A DNA stretch of 64,000 nucleotides from Cystobasidiopsis lactophilus (lineage: Eukaryota; Basidiomycota; Agaricostilbomycetes; Agaricostilbales; Chionosphaeraceae): NCBI GenBank assembly GCA_001599975.1, contig BCIO01000003.1, forward strand, positions 1,116,001-1,180,000. The letters are read 5' to 3'. The translations under genes were made by a program, and so were the position numbers. The first letter of the stretch is position 1. Each line of letters begins with the position of its first letter. Below are positions 1 to 12,863 of the stretch, in pieces. A model generated the notes under the pieces. The model did no database searches, was not told the DNA's origin, and saw only the letters and a program-made list of their open reading frames with translations.

Positions 1-2566
<2,566 letters not shown>

Positions 2567-3012
2567 GTTGGGAGAAGCGAGTGCTGGAGCAAGTGCAAGC
2601 TTTGGAGCGAGCTCGACGCGTCTTTCATTTCCGGCGGACTCCGCGTGCTATCCCCGGCCTCGACCTCCACTGAGCTGCTCTTCCAGGAGCGTCGAGCAAG
2701 GCGTCAGGGCGGTTCCTAGGCAGCGCTTGCCACAACGACGCGTGCTCTGGCCCTTTGCGGCTTCCCCTTGTGCTGTAAACTCTGCTCCTTCTATGCGTCC
2801 ACTGCTGTCCGGTGCTTTTTCAATTGTGCTTTTGGGGGTCTTAACGTCCTAGTCTTGGTTTGCGACTGTTGAGCCCCAATAGAAGTATGGCTTGCCTTGA
2901 CCTCCGCGGTGTCCCAGTGCTGTGGTCTCTTCTATTCCGCCGTGGTTCTTCTTTTGCGCCATCTCGACCAATTGCCACTGCTTGTGCCCGCCTTCTGCTG
3001 CAGACCTCCATC
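2567..3012. promoter_or_regulatory. Divergent intergenic region MCM5 / GNAT1
   Basis: About 450 bp between two divergently transcribed genes, so it should hold both promoters. I see no convincing coding sequence and no clear TATA box or cell-cycle element that I could defend. Confidence 0.4.
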
Positions 3013-3998
3013 ATGAAAATTGAAGTGACCGAACGGACTGACTTGAGCGGTATGTCCCTTTGTGAGACAGGCGCATAAGCGTGTCTGATTGCCAAATCCA
3101 TTCAGCTAAAGAAACCGAGGAGATGGCCAAGGTCGGTCACCTTGGTCACCTTGGAATTGTGCTCCAGCATGACTAATACCAGGAACTTCAGCTGATGGCG
3201 TACTCTTTTGCTAATGCGCCCTTCGTTCTGGGCGTCTTGGGGTGTGAGGTGCATGAAAACGAAGAGCTGTGGATCAAGTTCTTCTTGTGAGTGTTTCTCA
3301 CTAGGTACTCTGAGCCAGTCTCACTTTGATAGTACAGGGTCTACATTGAGACGGCGATGAAGAAAGGGCGAATCCTCGCGATCAATGGGGACGATGGCAT
3401 CTTGCTTTGTTTCGGTCCCGGCGTGCCTTCATACCCGGACAAGACTTCGCCAACATGGACCAATTATGCTGCATGCTTGAGTCAGTTCGATGGTGACCAT
3501 GCCAAATGGGCATTGGAGGATGTATGTGCTAGACCTTTGCACGATCGCTCGCACAAGCTCACCCTGGTTGCTCCTTTCAGTTGCCTCAGGAGTCAAAAAG
3601 ATCGCTTGACTCCACGTATCCGAACGACCGGCACACAGCGGCCTGGCAGATAACCGTCCTGTGCGTCAAAAACGCAAAACGCAAGCAGGGGTATGCAAGT
3701 GCACTGATTCAAAAGGTGCTCGACTGGGTAAGTCCGCTGCATTTTCTACTCTATGAAACTGGATGACAGACACGCTGTAGGCCGAACGCGATCACACCCG
3801 GTGTGTGGTGGAAGCGTCCCTGCCGGTCAATGTGGGAGGGTCACTTAATTTTTCTCCTTTCAATGATGCTAAAGGCTTCAGCAGGTGGCTTTCTACAAGA
3901 ACCGGGGGTTTCAATTGATGTCCACGTTGGACGTAAAGTCAGCCAAGGCAACTTTTACAGTTTACAATCTTGCCACTGCATCTCCATCATGCCACTAG
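3013..3998 (+). CDS. GNAT-family N-acetyltransferase, paralogue 1 of 3
   Basis: Predicted acetyl-CoA-dependent acyltransferase of the GNAT fold; the substrate is unknown. It begins MKIEVTERTDLSG, matching the starts of the two later paralogues (MSIKVVERNDLTG and MTVQVVERSNL). The acetyl-CoA loop is in the segment ITVLCVKNAKRKQGYASALI (near 3650-3715), which fits motif A with RKQGYASAL as the Q/RxxGxG/A loop. The C-terminal strand has VAFYKNRGFQ, the usual FYxxxGF motif B. At least five short introns split it; the last exon ends at the TAG at 3996-3998. Its stop lies inside the 3' end of the convergent permease (12-bp overlap). About 200 residues, a normal size for the family. Confidence 0.8.
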
Positions 3999-6036
3999 AG
4001 AATACAATTTCCAAAGCCACCCCGTCTTCTTGTTTCCCTCTCTACGCTGCCGCTTCTCGTCGTCTTCGAGATCCTCAATGGTTTCGGTGTGTTGGAAACT
4101 AACGAGGTCGATCTCTTCGAGCCGCCGCGAGTGCTTAATCTTCTTCACAAACCGCCAAGCGATATAGAGGCCGGCAAAGATGGGTAGCTCGATATAGTTC
4201 TGCACAAAACCTTCGGCGTTGAAAGGCTTCTTAAAAACCGTCCAGCCTTGGACTGCGGAACTTCTCAGATTCGGCGCATAATGAAACGCGAGACAGCTCA
4301 CCGAGAATGATGAAGGTAACCAATACGATAATAGTGATAGCTCCATAGATGCCGAAAGGGTTCTTGTACTTGAGCTCGGAGGTGGACCTGCCTTGCTTTT
4401 TCCACGCCAGGCGGAAGCGCAAGCTAGCAACTCCAATGCACAACCAGGCGATCTGGTTCGACACGCCGACCAGAGCTTGGCACCAATTGAAGACTTCGCC
4501 GGCTTTGAGGAACGAGCTACCAAAGAAGATGAGCGACACGGAGGCGACTTTGCGGAAGATCAGCCTGGTTCGATGCTTAGGAGCGCAGAAGAGGACGAAC
4601 CTGCTAGAACTGATACATAAGGCACTCCATTTCTGTTCGTGCGAAGGAAGAAACGAGGGGCGTGGCCATCGACCGAAAGCCCGTAGAGCACTCTGCTGCC
4701 AGCAAATAAGGCATGGTCTGACGATTCGCATGAGCTTGTTTTCCGCTGGGCGACACCGACAGGCTACTCACTGGCAGCACTGATTGTGGAAGTGAGAATG
4801 ACGGTGTTCACGAACGAACCGGCGGCCTTGCTCCCTGCCTGGGCGAAGACGATGGTGAAGGGAGAGGTGGCGGTGGACTTGGTGGACAAGTCGGGGTATG
4901 TGTATGGGACATTGAAGCCAATGATGATAGTGGTCAAAAGGTAGAACAAAACGATCCGCCAAAAGACGCGGCGAATGGTTCGGGGGATGGTTTTCGATGG
5001 GTTCTTCGTCTCGCCAGCCGTAATACCAATCGATTCGGTGCCACCAAAAGCAAAAGCTGCCGAAACGAAAACGCTGGCGAGGCCTCCAATGCCGTCCACA
5101 AAGGGAGCGTCGCCAATATGCCAATTGGTCGCCCCAATGTAGATGCCGTCGACATTTCCTCCCGCACTGTGCTGCCTTAGAGAGCGTTTGGGATTACATG
5201 CGGTGCACTTACTTCACAGCAATACCAAGGAAGAAGAAGATGACCACCAGAATCACTTTTAGCAACTAGGTCGAGAAAGCAGGTTAGGCTCAGCATCATT
5301 CAAAGTCCACATGAACTTACAGAGAGCCAATACTCCAGCTCGCCGTATGCCTTGACATGGAACAAGTTCAAGCCGACCACAAACAGCAAGAAGAACAAGC
5401 TGGCGAGCCAGACCAAGTGATCTGTCCAGTAGCCCAGGACTAATTGGCTCGCTACGATGTCAGCTGCAGTGCTGATCGCATCATTGAAAGCGTAGTTCTT
5501 CCGTGTTGGGGATGAGTACGGAGAGCTTTGTACTTGCAAAGAGAGAGGCGCTCACCCAGCCCAAGGAGAAACCAAATGCCTCGTCTACAAAGCGTGAAGA
5601 GTAGGCTGTAAATGACCCGGCGATAGGGTACTGTGTCGACATCTCTCCTAGCGCCAACATGACCAAGTAAACGATGAAGCCGTTGATGCTATACGCCACC
5701 ACCAAACTTCCAGGCCCGCCAGTCGCCAAAGACTTGCCCGTCCCCAAGAACTATAGCTCTTCTTGGTTATTCTAGTTCTCTGAATGAGTGAATCTTGCCA
5801 TAGACTGACCAATCCAGTGCCTATCGTCCCGCCGATTGCGATCATGGAGATCTGCCTCGTTGTAAGAGCTGTGACCGAGACTCAGCCTCGACGATTGCTC
5901 ATCAAATACACTCACCTCGGTGCAGGTTATCATCCTCCTTGGGAATATCGCCATCTGTGTAGTCGCCCAACTGGTGCGCCTCTCGCGGAGACTTTTCAAG
6001 ATCAGCATTGGCATAGGCTTTCTCGGTCTCCGCCAT
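3987..6036 (-). CDS. Amino acid permease (YAT/APC family)
   Basis: Plasma-membrane proton-coupled amino acid permease of the fungal YAT branch of the APC superfamily. From the ATG at 6036 (MAETEKAYANADLEKSPREA) a short hydrophilic N-tail leads into TM1 with LTTRQISMIAIGGTIGTGL, the diagnostic APC signature, followed by LGTGKSLATGGPGSLVVAY and YPIAGSFTAYSSRFVDEAFGF. Further down are FAFGGTESIGITAGETKNPSKTIPR, also typical of the family (read in pieces near 5060-4980), and a charged C-tail ending GWLWKLYSLVA. Several short introns. It sits in reverse orientation between GNAT paralogues 1 and 2, and its last 12 bases overlap paralogue 1. Substrate cannot be told from sequence. Confidence 0.92.
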
Positions 6037-6548
6037 GATAAGTTGCGTCGTGTCGACCGCCAAATGAGGAACTGAGTGTCGTTGTTCAAAAAACACTAAG
6101 TTTCAGAGAAGAACCAATTGCCATGGCGCCATTGCAGGCAAGTCAGGTCGAATTCCTCCGCCGGCACCGTGACTGGCAACGATGACGGCATTGCGCTCCC
6201 GTTCTAGAGGGTTGCCGCCAGGTGGCCACAATGGCATGCTTGGAAGCAAAGAAGGACGCAACAAAGTAGCCAATGGTCGAGCTTTCGCAAGGTCGCAGAG
6301 AACGCGCTGCAAACGCCACAGAGTGATTTGAAGTTGCTGCTGATGTTTGAGTCTGAGGACGAAATGAAAGTCTGTGGTCTGTGGAGTTCCAGATTCTCGC
6401 TTTACTGTGCCTGCTTTGCTTTGCGTCTCGACAATACGGACAGAGCTTTGTTGCTGTGCCTGTGAATCCCTGTGCTCTGCTCTGCTCTGCTCTTAGTTTG
6501 GGGGTTTGGCACCTCTTGCTCTCCTTACTTCCACCAACCACTGGGAAC
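6037..6548. promoter_or_regulatory. Divergent intergenic region permease / GNAT2
   Basis: About 510 bp between divergent starts. It contains a run of TGCTCTGC repeats near 6470-6490 (ctgtgctctgctctgctctgct) but no coding sequence I can support. Confidence 0.4.
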
Positions 6549-7692
6549 ATGTCAATCAAAGTAGTCGAGCGCAATGACCTGACAGGTAAGGCCCTCAACG
6601 TGCTGAGCCACAGACCTGCCTTGACGAATTCGCTGCCGGCAGCGGAAGAGGTGGACAAGCTATCAGAGGTAAGGCTTGTCCTTCTCCTACCGAGATGTTG
6701 GTTAAGATTTCGGTCTTCAGACTGTGGCGTCGTCCATGGCCGGCGAGGTGTTCGCCACTTCTCTCACAGGGTGCAACTACGAAGAGAACCCAAAGCTGTG
6801 GAAGGCCTTCTTCGCGCAGGTGTCACAGCTCTTCTAGTTTTGTGCGCATGCTCATCTAAAGCAACAGGTACAAAGTCGATGCAGCTGCAAAATACGGACG
6901 CATCCTCACCGTGGGGGACGACGACGGCATACTGACAGCTTTTGGACCTGGCATCGACTTTGTTCCAGACATCACGTCCCCACTGTGGCTGGATTATGTC
7001 GCATGTTTGAAGGAAGTCGACCCTGGACATGCACGATGGGTGACGGCGTCTGTGGGTTTGAATTCTCTGCGTGTCTCGCGAAAATGACTGAATCAATCCC
7101 AGTTCCCGGAGCAAGTGCAAGCGTGCGACTCTGAGCTTTCTGCCTACTCGAACGGGGAACACAAGGCATCGTGGCATTGCATGCTGTTGTGTGTCAAGCC
7201 GGAACAGCGCCGCAAAGGCATCGCCAGTGCATTAGTTGGCCAGCTCCTCGACTGGGTGAGACTATCCAACCAGGCAGACTCGACTTTGGCTTATGGTCCG
7301 ATTCATTCCTGATGCTTTCTCGTAGGCAAAGCGTGATGGCACTTGTTCAGTGATCGAGGCGTCGACTCCGATAAATGTTGGTGCTGCTACCGCTCCAACG
7401 CGTTATTCCAGCTCAGAGATAGATGCAGGTGCCAATTTACGAAGGGCTTGGCTACGAACTGTCTTCAATCTACGATTATACGACAGATCAAGGGCGCAGC
7501 TTCCAGACTTTCAACCTAATCACACCCCGGCCAGGATTCAAAGACTCGTCATCAAAGTCAAATGACATCGAAAAGGTCGGACGACACACTAGGATCGTTA
7601 TGGACAAAGCAGGGTCGGCGTTTCGTGGGATGTCGCCTGAAGATGGTGGCAAAATTCCGCGCAGCCTCCACATCGAATTTCAAGCGTTTTGA
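6549..7692 (+). CDS. GNAT-family N-acetyltransferase, paralogue 2 of 3
   Basis: Second tandem GNAT gene. Start ATG at 6549 (MSIKVVERNDLTG), stop at 7690-7692. Recognisable blocks are KLWKAFFA before an intron, then a central GRILTVGDDDGILTAFGPG, the acetyl-CoA loop LLCVKPEQRRKGIASALVGQ (near 7190-7250, with RRKGIASAL), SVIEASTPIN, and motif B YEGLGYE. Paralogue 1 has the matching GRILAINGDDGILLCFGPG, so both come from one duplication family. It carries a C-terminal tail of roughly 65 residues after the conserved domain (FNLITPRPGF onward) that the other two copies lack. Substrate unknown. Confidence 0.8.
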
Positions 7693-7986
7693 GGCAGGAC
7701 TTCAAAGGCTCCAGACGAGCAAGTCAAGAGATTGCTCGACGGCGGTGAAGTGATCCACGCCAAGTTGAAAGTTCGACGAAGGCGTTCAGTGGCGTTCCGA
7801 CGGAGGGGCAGCCCGAGGAAGCGAATGGGTGGAGCACGAGCCAGGCGCCAGGCATGAAATAGATGAAAATCCTCGCTCCTTACGGTCTTTGGCCCGAGCA
7901 TCATCAATCCTCCGACTTGGCCGACTCGCTGGCGGCTAGCGCTCCTCTCACTTCACACCTCGACATCCATATAAACTCTGTCCCAA

Positions 7987-8977
7987 ATGACTGTTCAAGT
8001 TGTAGAAAGATCAAATCTAACGCGTAGGCCGTTCCCTAGCCAAGCAGACACGCCTGACAATGCCTTTCCATTATCAGCGGAGGAAATCCAAGATTTGGCA
8101 TTGGTGACTCCTTCCCATCCGTTTTCCTTTCCGCTTTCCTTGCCTGACGATTTGGCCTTCGAAAAGACTTGTGCAAAAGCGTTCTCGGTTGAGGATTGGG
8201 CTAATGGCTTGATGGGGTGCCCCTTCTCAGCGGACCCGGCCTTGTGGACTGCATTTTTCGTGTTCGTTTCGTGCTGTCCTTCTGCCACTGTCTGTTGGCT
8301 GACCGATCTGACACAGGACCAAGATTGAAGGAGCGATCGCAAATGGAATCATCTTGACCATCGGCCAGACGGACGAGGCCATCTTGACATGCTACGCTCC
8401 CGGCAAGAAGTACATCGAGCAGAAGCAGACCCCTGCCTGGGCGCTGTTCATCTCCTTGCTTGAGAAGCGAGATGCGGTGCATGCCAAGTGGTTCTCTGAA
8501 GGGGTAAGACATGGACTTCCACCGTAGACCTGGTTTCACAAGTCTGATGAGGAGAGCTCTACAGTTTCCTGGCTTCATGGACCCTTTCATGGCCACCACC
8601 TACCCGAACGAAGGTCATGCTAAGGCCTGGCATGCTCATGTCCTCGCCGTCAAGCCGGAGTGCCAAGGCAAAGGGTATGGTTCTGCGCTCGTCCGCAAGT
8701 GCTTAGAATGGGTTCGCTCTCTATCGCTCCGTAGCCTTTCTCAAGCTGACCTTTGCTCATAGGCAAAGAGAGACAACACTCGCTCAGTCATCGAATCGTC
8801 CTTGCAAAAGAATGTGCGTCTGGCCTGCTCTCACTTTTGCCACCGTCGCTCACATGAACACAGACCTCGCTGTACCAACACCTGGGCTACGAGGTCATTG
8901 CCGAGATCGACATCCCCTACCTAGACGGCAAAACCATCTCTTTCCACAACTGGATATTGGCCACTCCTCAACCTTAG
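7987..8977 (+). CDS. GNAT-family N-acetyltransferase, paralogue 3 of 3
   Basis: Third tandem GNAT gene. Start ATG at 7987 (MTVQVVERSNL), stop TAG at 8975-8977. The acetyl-CoA loop is VLAVKPECQGKGYGSALVRK (near 8645-8700) with QGKGYGSAL, the cleanest match to Q/RxxGxG/A among the three. Motif B is YQHLGYEVIAEIDIPY near the end. The preceding block GIILTIGQTDEAILTCYAPG aligns with GRILxxxxDDGILxxFGPG of the other copies. The first intron near 8025-8060 is uncertain, because the donor there is not clean. It is convergent with RPL12, about 265 bp apart. Confidence 0.8.
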
Positions 8978-9241
8978 AAAACCTCACATAGAACCTTGCA
9001 TTCACTCATAGAAAATCTCTCTTGTCACACTCAAAAAGGCCGACCGATCAGAGGTGTTCCTTTCTCCAAAGCAGAAGTTGCACAATGGAGCTCCCGATAA
9101 TTCCCATCCAACATGGAGACCTAATCAGGAGGCATGCCCAAATCCCATCTTGTCGAAAGGATAATGGTGTGGGTTGGCGTGAAGACGAAGAGAAAGAGAG
9201 AACACAAGAGGAGAATATGCTAAGGTTGGGTGGCTTCCAAA

Positions 9242-10067
9242 TTACTCCTCGGCTGTGAAGACAAACGCCGCTTGGATCAACAACTGGTTGATGATACGGT
9301 AGGGCCAACCACTCACGGATCTCAATCTCGCCCTCGTCGATGCCCTCGATGATAGATTGCGGGGGCTGCCCATCAACAGTGCCTGTGCGCACACGAGACA
9401 GCCAAATCAGCCAGTGCAAAACTGGTTGAAGGGCGGAAAGCCAACGCACATCCGACGCTCCTCGCGGTGCCGAGCATCTCCTTGACGGTTCCCGAAAGCT
9501 CCTTGGCCAGGGACTTGTGCTTCATCTTGCGGGCGATCTCGATGATCTCGTCCAAGGTCAGGTTGCCCGAGTGCTTAATGTTCTTCTCCTTCTTGCGGTC
9601 TCTTGGTGGCTCTGTTCGACAAACATCAACGGGAATCCCAGGATTGAGTGGATCAAGGAAGGACAAATGACGAACCCTTGAGCGCCTTGATGATGAGCGA
9701 GGAGGCAGAGGGCACGACGGAGACGGCGGCCTGGCGGTTTTGGATGGTGAGCTGGACGGTGACGCGGAGGCCCTTCCAGTCGCCGGTGGCTTTTGCGATG
9801 TCTTCACCGACTTTCTTGGGGGCCTGTGAGTCGAAGAGTGCAGGAATCAGAACTTGCGCCTAAGACTGATGAAGCAGAGATCGCGACGCACCAAACCAAG
9901 AGGACCAATCTTGGGGGCGAGCGCTGATGAGGCACCGACTTCACCACCCGTTGCCCGAAGGTAGATGACTGTGCGCGAGGATTCTTCATTAGACACCACA
10001 CAAGGTCTACAGGTGGGAGGAGCAAAAACGCACTCTTGATTTCGTTCGGGTCAGCTTTAGGGGCCAT
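9242..10067 (-). CDS. RPL12: Large-subunit ribosomal protein uL11 (RPL12)
   Basis: 60S protein of the GTPase-associated stalk base. Start ATG at 10067 ([12 protein letters not shown]), then [41 protein letters not shown] and [35 protein letters not shown], and [15 protein letters not shown], which is uL11 from end to end. The last intron has a GTGAGT donor right after GEIEI-P; splicing to the exon at about 9252 gives a C-terminus of IEIPEE and the stop at 9242-9244. Without that intron the protein would end in an unrelated tail. About 165 residues, normal length. Divergent from RACK1. Confidence 0.95.
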
Positions 10068-10901
10068 TGTCGAGGAAGAGGCTGTGTGAAGTAGCAAATG
10101 ACCAAATCAGCATCCTAGATCTGGGCCATTGAACAGATTGGAGAAGCAGGGAGCGCGGAAGTGGGAAGAGAGGTCGGCATCAAATTGAATCTTCAAATTG
10201 TCCATTCGCTAGCCTTGAAGCTGGCGGATGGAAGTGTTGATGTCTACTGAGCGTCGCCAGACAGTTGCCAGCGTTGTCCAGGCTCAAGAGAGCGCGGATG
10301 GCGAACACCAAACTGGCCCTCCAAATTGTCTGGTCGCCCGCCAATCGCCCTCTGAACATGTCTGCTCTGCTCTTGTTCGCCTCTGTACACTTCCTTGAGC
10401 TCTTCTGGGTGCTGCTGAGCCGGTCTGAGCGGCTGGTCGCTGCCAATGTTGGGCGAGAGGCCGAGTCGAGGAATTAGCATGATTGATCCCCTCGAGCGCC
10501 AGTTGCGTCCGCCAGCGTCGGTGCATTGTGCGTCGGGAGGAGGAAGAGAGGTAGGGACCCGGAGATCAAGCGAAGTGACTAACCTTTTGGCTTAAGGGGA
10601 GAGGGAGAAGCGAAGAGAGCTGGAGTTTGGGCGAGCCCCAAGTCTCATTTTCAGCGATGCGCCTGTGGTGCCGCAAAAAGTCCCCCTCGAGGTTTGTGCA
10701 TCTTGTCCTCCTCCCATCCCCTCCCAAACTGTGAGTTCCTCTCGCCATGCCTTCTACTCTCTCCTGCCAGTCCACAAGCCCACACGCGCCGCCCTCTGCT
10801 GCCGGACTTGCTCTTCTCGCGAAAGTTTTGCGCATGAATTTGGCCTTGATTGCTGATTTTGCTTGGCTTTGCTCTTTCCCGCAGACTCTAAACACCACAA
10901 C
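10068..10901. promoter_or_regulatory. Divergent promoter region RPL12 / RACK1
   Basis: About 830 bp between two translation-machinery genes transcribed away from each other. It is expected to hold both promoters and 5' UTRs. The RACK1 side is pyrimidine-rich and ends TTTGCTCTTTCCCGCAG just before ACTCTAAACACCACAACATG, which looks like a 3' splice site, so a 5'-UTR intron in RACK1 is possible. No coding sequence supported. Confidence 0.45.
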
Positions 10902-12328
10902 ATGTCTGAGGTTCGTTGCGTCTTACACATTAGCTACATCTTGCAGGAGCTAATGCTTCTAGCGCGATGAACAGTCCCTCGTCTTCAAAGGCACCCTCAC
11001 CGGCCACTCTGGGTGCGTTTGGCTTGCTCCTTGATCCCTCCTGTGGATAGGGTCTGATCAGCCGACACAGCTGGGTCACTGCCATCGCCACCAGCCCGGA
11101 GAACCCGGACATGATCCTGTCCGCCTCGCGCGACAAGAAGGTCTTCGTCTGGACCCTCACCCGCGACGACGGCGAGTACGGCTACCCCAAGAAGATCCTC
11201 CACGGCCACAACGACTTTGTCTCCGACGTCGTCATCTCCTCCGACGGCCAGTTCGCCCTCTCCGCCTCGTGGGACAAGACCCTCCGCCTCTGGGACCTCA
11301 ACACCGGCCTGACCACCCGCCGCTTTGTCGGCCACGAGAAGGACGTCCTCTCCGTCTCCTTCTCCGCCGACAACCGTCAGATCGTCTCCGGCTCGCGCGA
11401 CAAGACGATCAAGCTCTGGAACACCCTGGGCGAGTGCAAGTTTGAGATCAAGGACGAGGGCCACTCCGAATGGGTCTCCTGCGTCCGCTTCTCCCCCAAC
11501 CCCTTGAACCCCGTCATCGTTTCCGCCGGCTGGGACAAGGTCGTCAAGGTCAGCCCCATTTCCTTCAGATTTTTCCTTCCTCTACGCCCACGTCGCCACC
11601 ATCGCTTTCACACATCAAATGATGATTTTCTCTTGTTATTATATTTGCTACTTCAGAGGTCCATCAAGCCTATGAGAACAACTAAATTTTCCACCAAGAT
11701 CTCTGATTTTTTACTTCCTCTCAATTTTCTGTTGATTTTTGGATCGCGATGCTGATTGTTTGGACTTTCTTGCTTCCAAAGGTCTGGGAGTTGTCCAAGT
11801 GCAAGCTCCGCACCAACCACTACGGCCACACCGGCTACATCTCCACCGTCACCGTTTCCCCCGATGGCTCGCTCTGCGCTTCCGGAGGCAAGGATGGCAG
11901 TCAGTCCTCGTCCCTCCCTTGATCAATGGTCTACGGCTGACCTCACCACGCTGACAGTTACCATGCTTTGGGACTTGAACGAGGGCAAGCACCTCTACTC
12001 GCTCGAGGCCGGCGACCTCATCAACGCCCTCGTCTTCTCCCCTAACCGGTGCGTTCTATGGTCGCCCCTTCAGACCCTTCTATGTCTTGGATCTAAAATG
12101 TTCCCCTCATCGCACAGATACTGGCTCTGCGCCGCGACCGCGTCGTGCATCAAGATCTTCGACCTCGAGTCCAAGTCGATCGTCGACGAGCTCAAGCCCG
12201 AGTTCTCCAACGTCTCCGCCCGCTCCCAGCCCCCGCAGTGCCAGTCCTTGGCCTGGTCCGCCGACGGCCAGACCCTGTTCGCCGGCTACTCGGACAACGT
12301 CATCCGCGTCTACCAGGTCGTCGTCTAA
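10902..12328 (+). CDS. ASC1: RACK1 / Asc1 / Cpc2, ribosome-bound WD40 protein
   Basis: Seven-bladed WD40 propeller that binds the head of the 40S subunit and scaffolds signalling. Coding begins with a 9-nt first exon (MSE, 10902-10910), then [17 protein letters not shown], an intron, and [13 protein letters not shown] motifs include [60 protein letters not shown] and LCASGGKDG. The C-terminus (DELKPEF ... [18 protein letters not shown]) is characteristic of RACK1. Stop at 12328. The intron between blades 5 and 6 (11549-11781, 233 nt) is far longer than the others and carries the U24 snoRNA described separately. About 315 residues. Confidence 0.96.
11612..11712 (+). ncRNA. snR24: U24 (snR24) box C/D snoRNA within a RACK1 intron
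   Basis: Small nucleolar RNA guiding 2'-O-methylation of large-subunit rRNA. Seen directly: box C ATGATGA at 11619-11625, box D CTGA at 11703-11706, about 75 nt apart. Just upstream of box D is CCACCAAGATCT (11691-11702) and in the middle ATATTTGCTACTTCAGAGG (11641-11659), followed by a C'-like TATGAGA. These two guide stretches match, from memory, the U24 guides in yeast snR24 and human SNORD24. The location also fits: in Saccharomyces cerevisiae snR24 lies in the intron of ASC1, the same host gene. Ends are approximate, since terminal stem pairing was not modelled. Confidence 0.88.
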
Positions 12329-12863
12329 AGTGCGCCTTCAAGGGGGCACTTTTCGCAAAACTTGCTCTAGGAGACCTGGTGAGTCGATCTCCTGGACACC
12401 ATCAATCCCGGGATGGTCTTGATGTGTCATAATCGAAGCCACAGTCACAGTCTCGCTCCTGGAGCAATATCAACGGGTCGTTTATCGGTGGAAGCGGTGG
12501 GAAAGCCACAATCTTATGGGGAACATCAACAAGCCAACGCTGGGTGGATAGCAGCGAAATTCTTGGGTTTCTCAAACATGCGCGCTTCGCGGGCGTGCTT
12601 GGGAAATGGACTCTTTCGCCCGATTCCTCTTGTTTGCCTCTTTACAATGCACTTCAATATCGGGCAGACGAAGTTCTCTTATCTTAGACTTTCCGTTCGC
12701 TTTCTCCGTGCGTCGTGGCAACCCGAGAGGTTCGTGAGCTAGTAAACATTTTTCATGATGGGCAAGCAAGTGGGTGGCGTAGGATCGTCTGATAAAAGAC
12801 TCTAACGCAGGCAGCTCCTCAAATAGCAGGCAAGCATCCGGTTGCCCTCGTCGTGTATATAGT
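12329..12863. other. Convergent 3' region RACK1 / Nup50
   Basis: About 535 bp between two convergent stop codons; expected to hold both 3' UTRs. No coding sequence or RNA gene that I can support. Confidence 0.4.
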
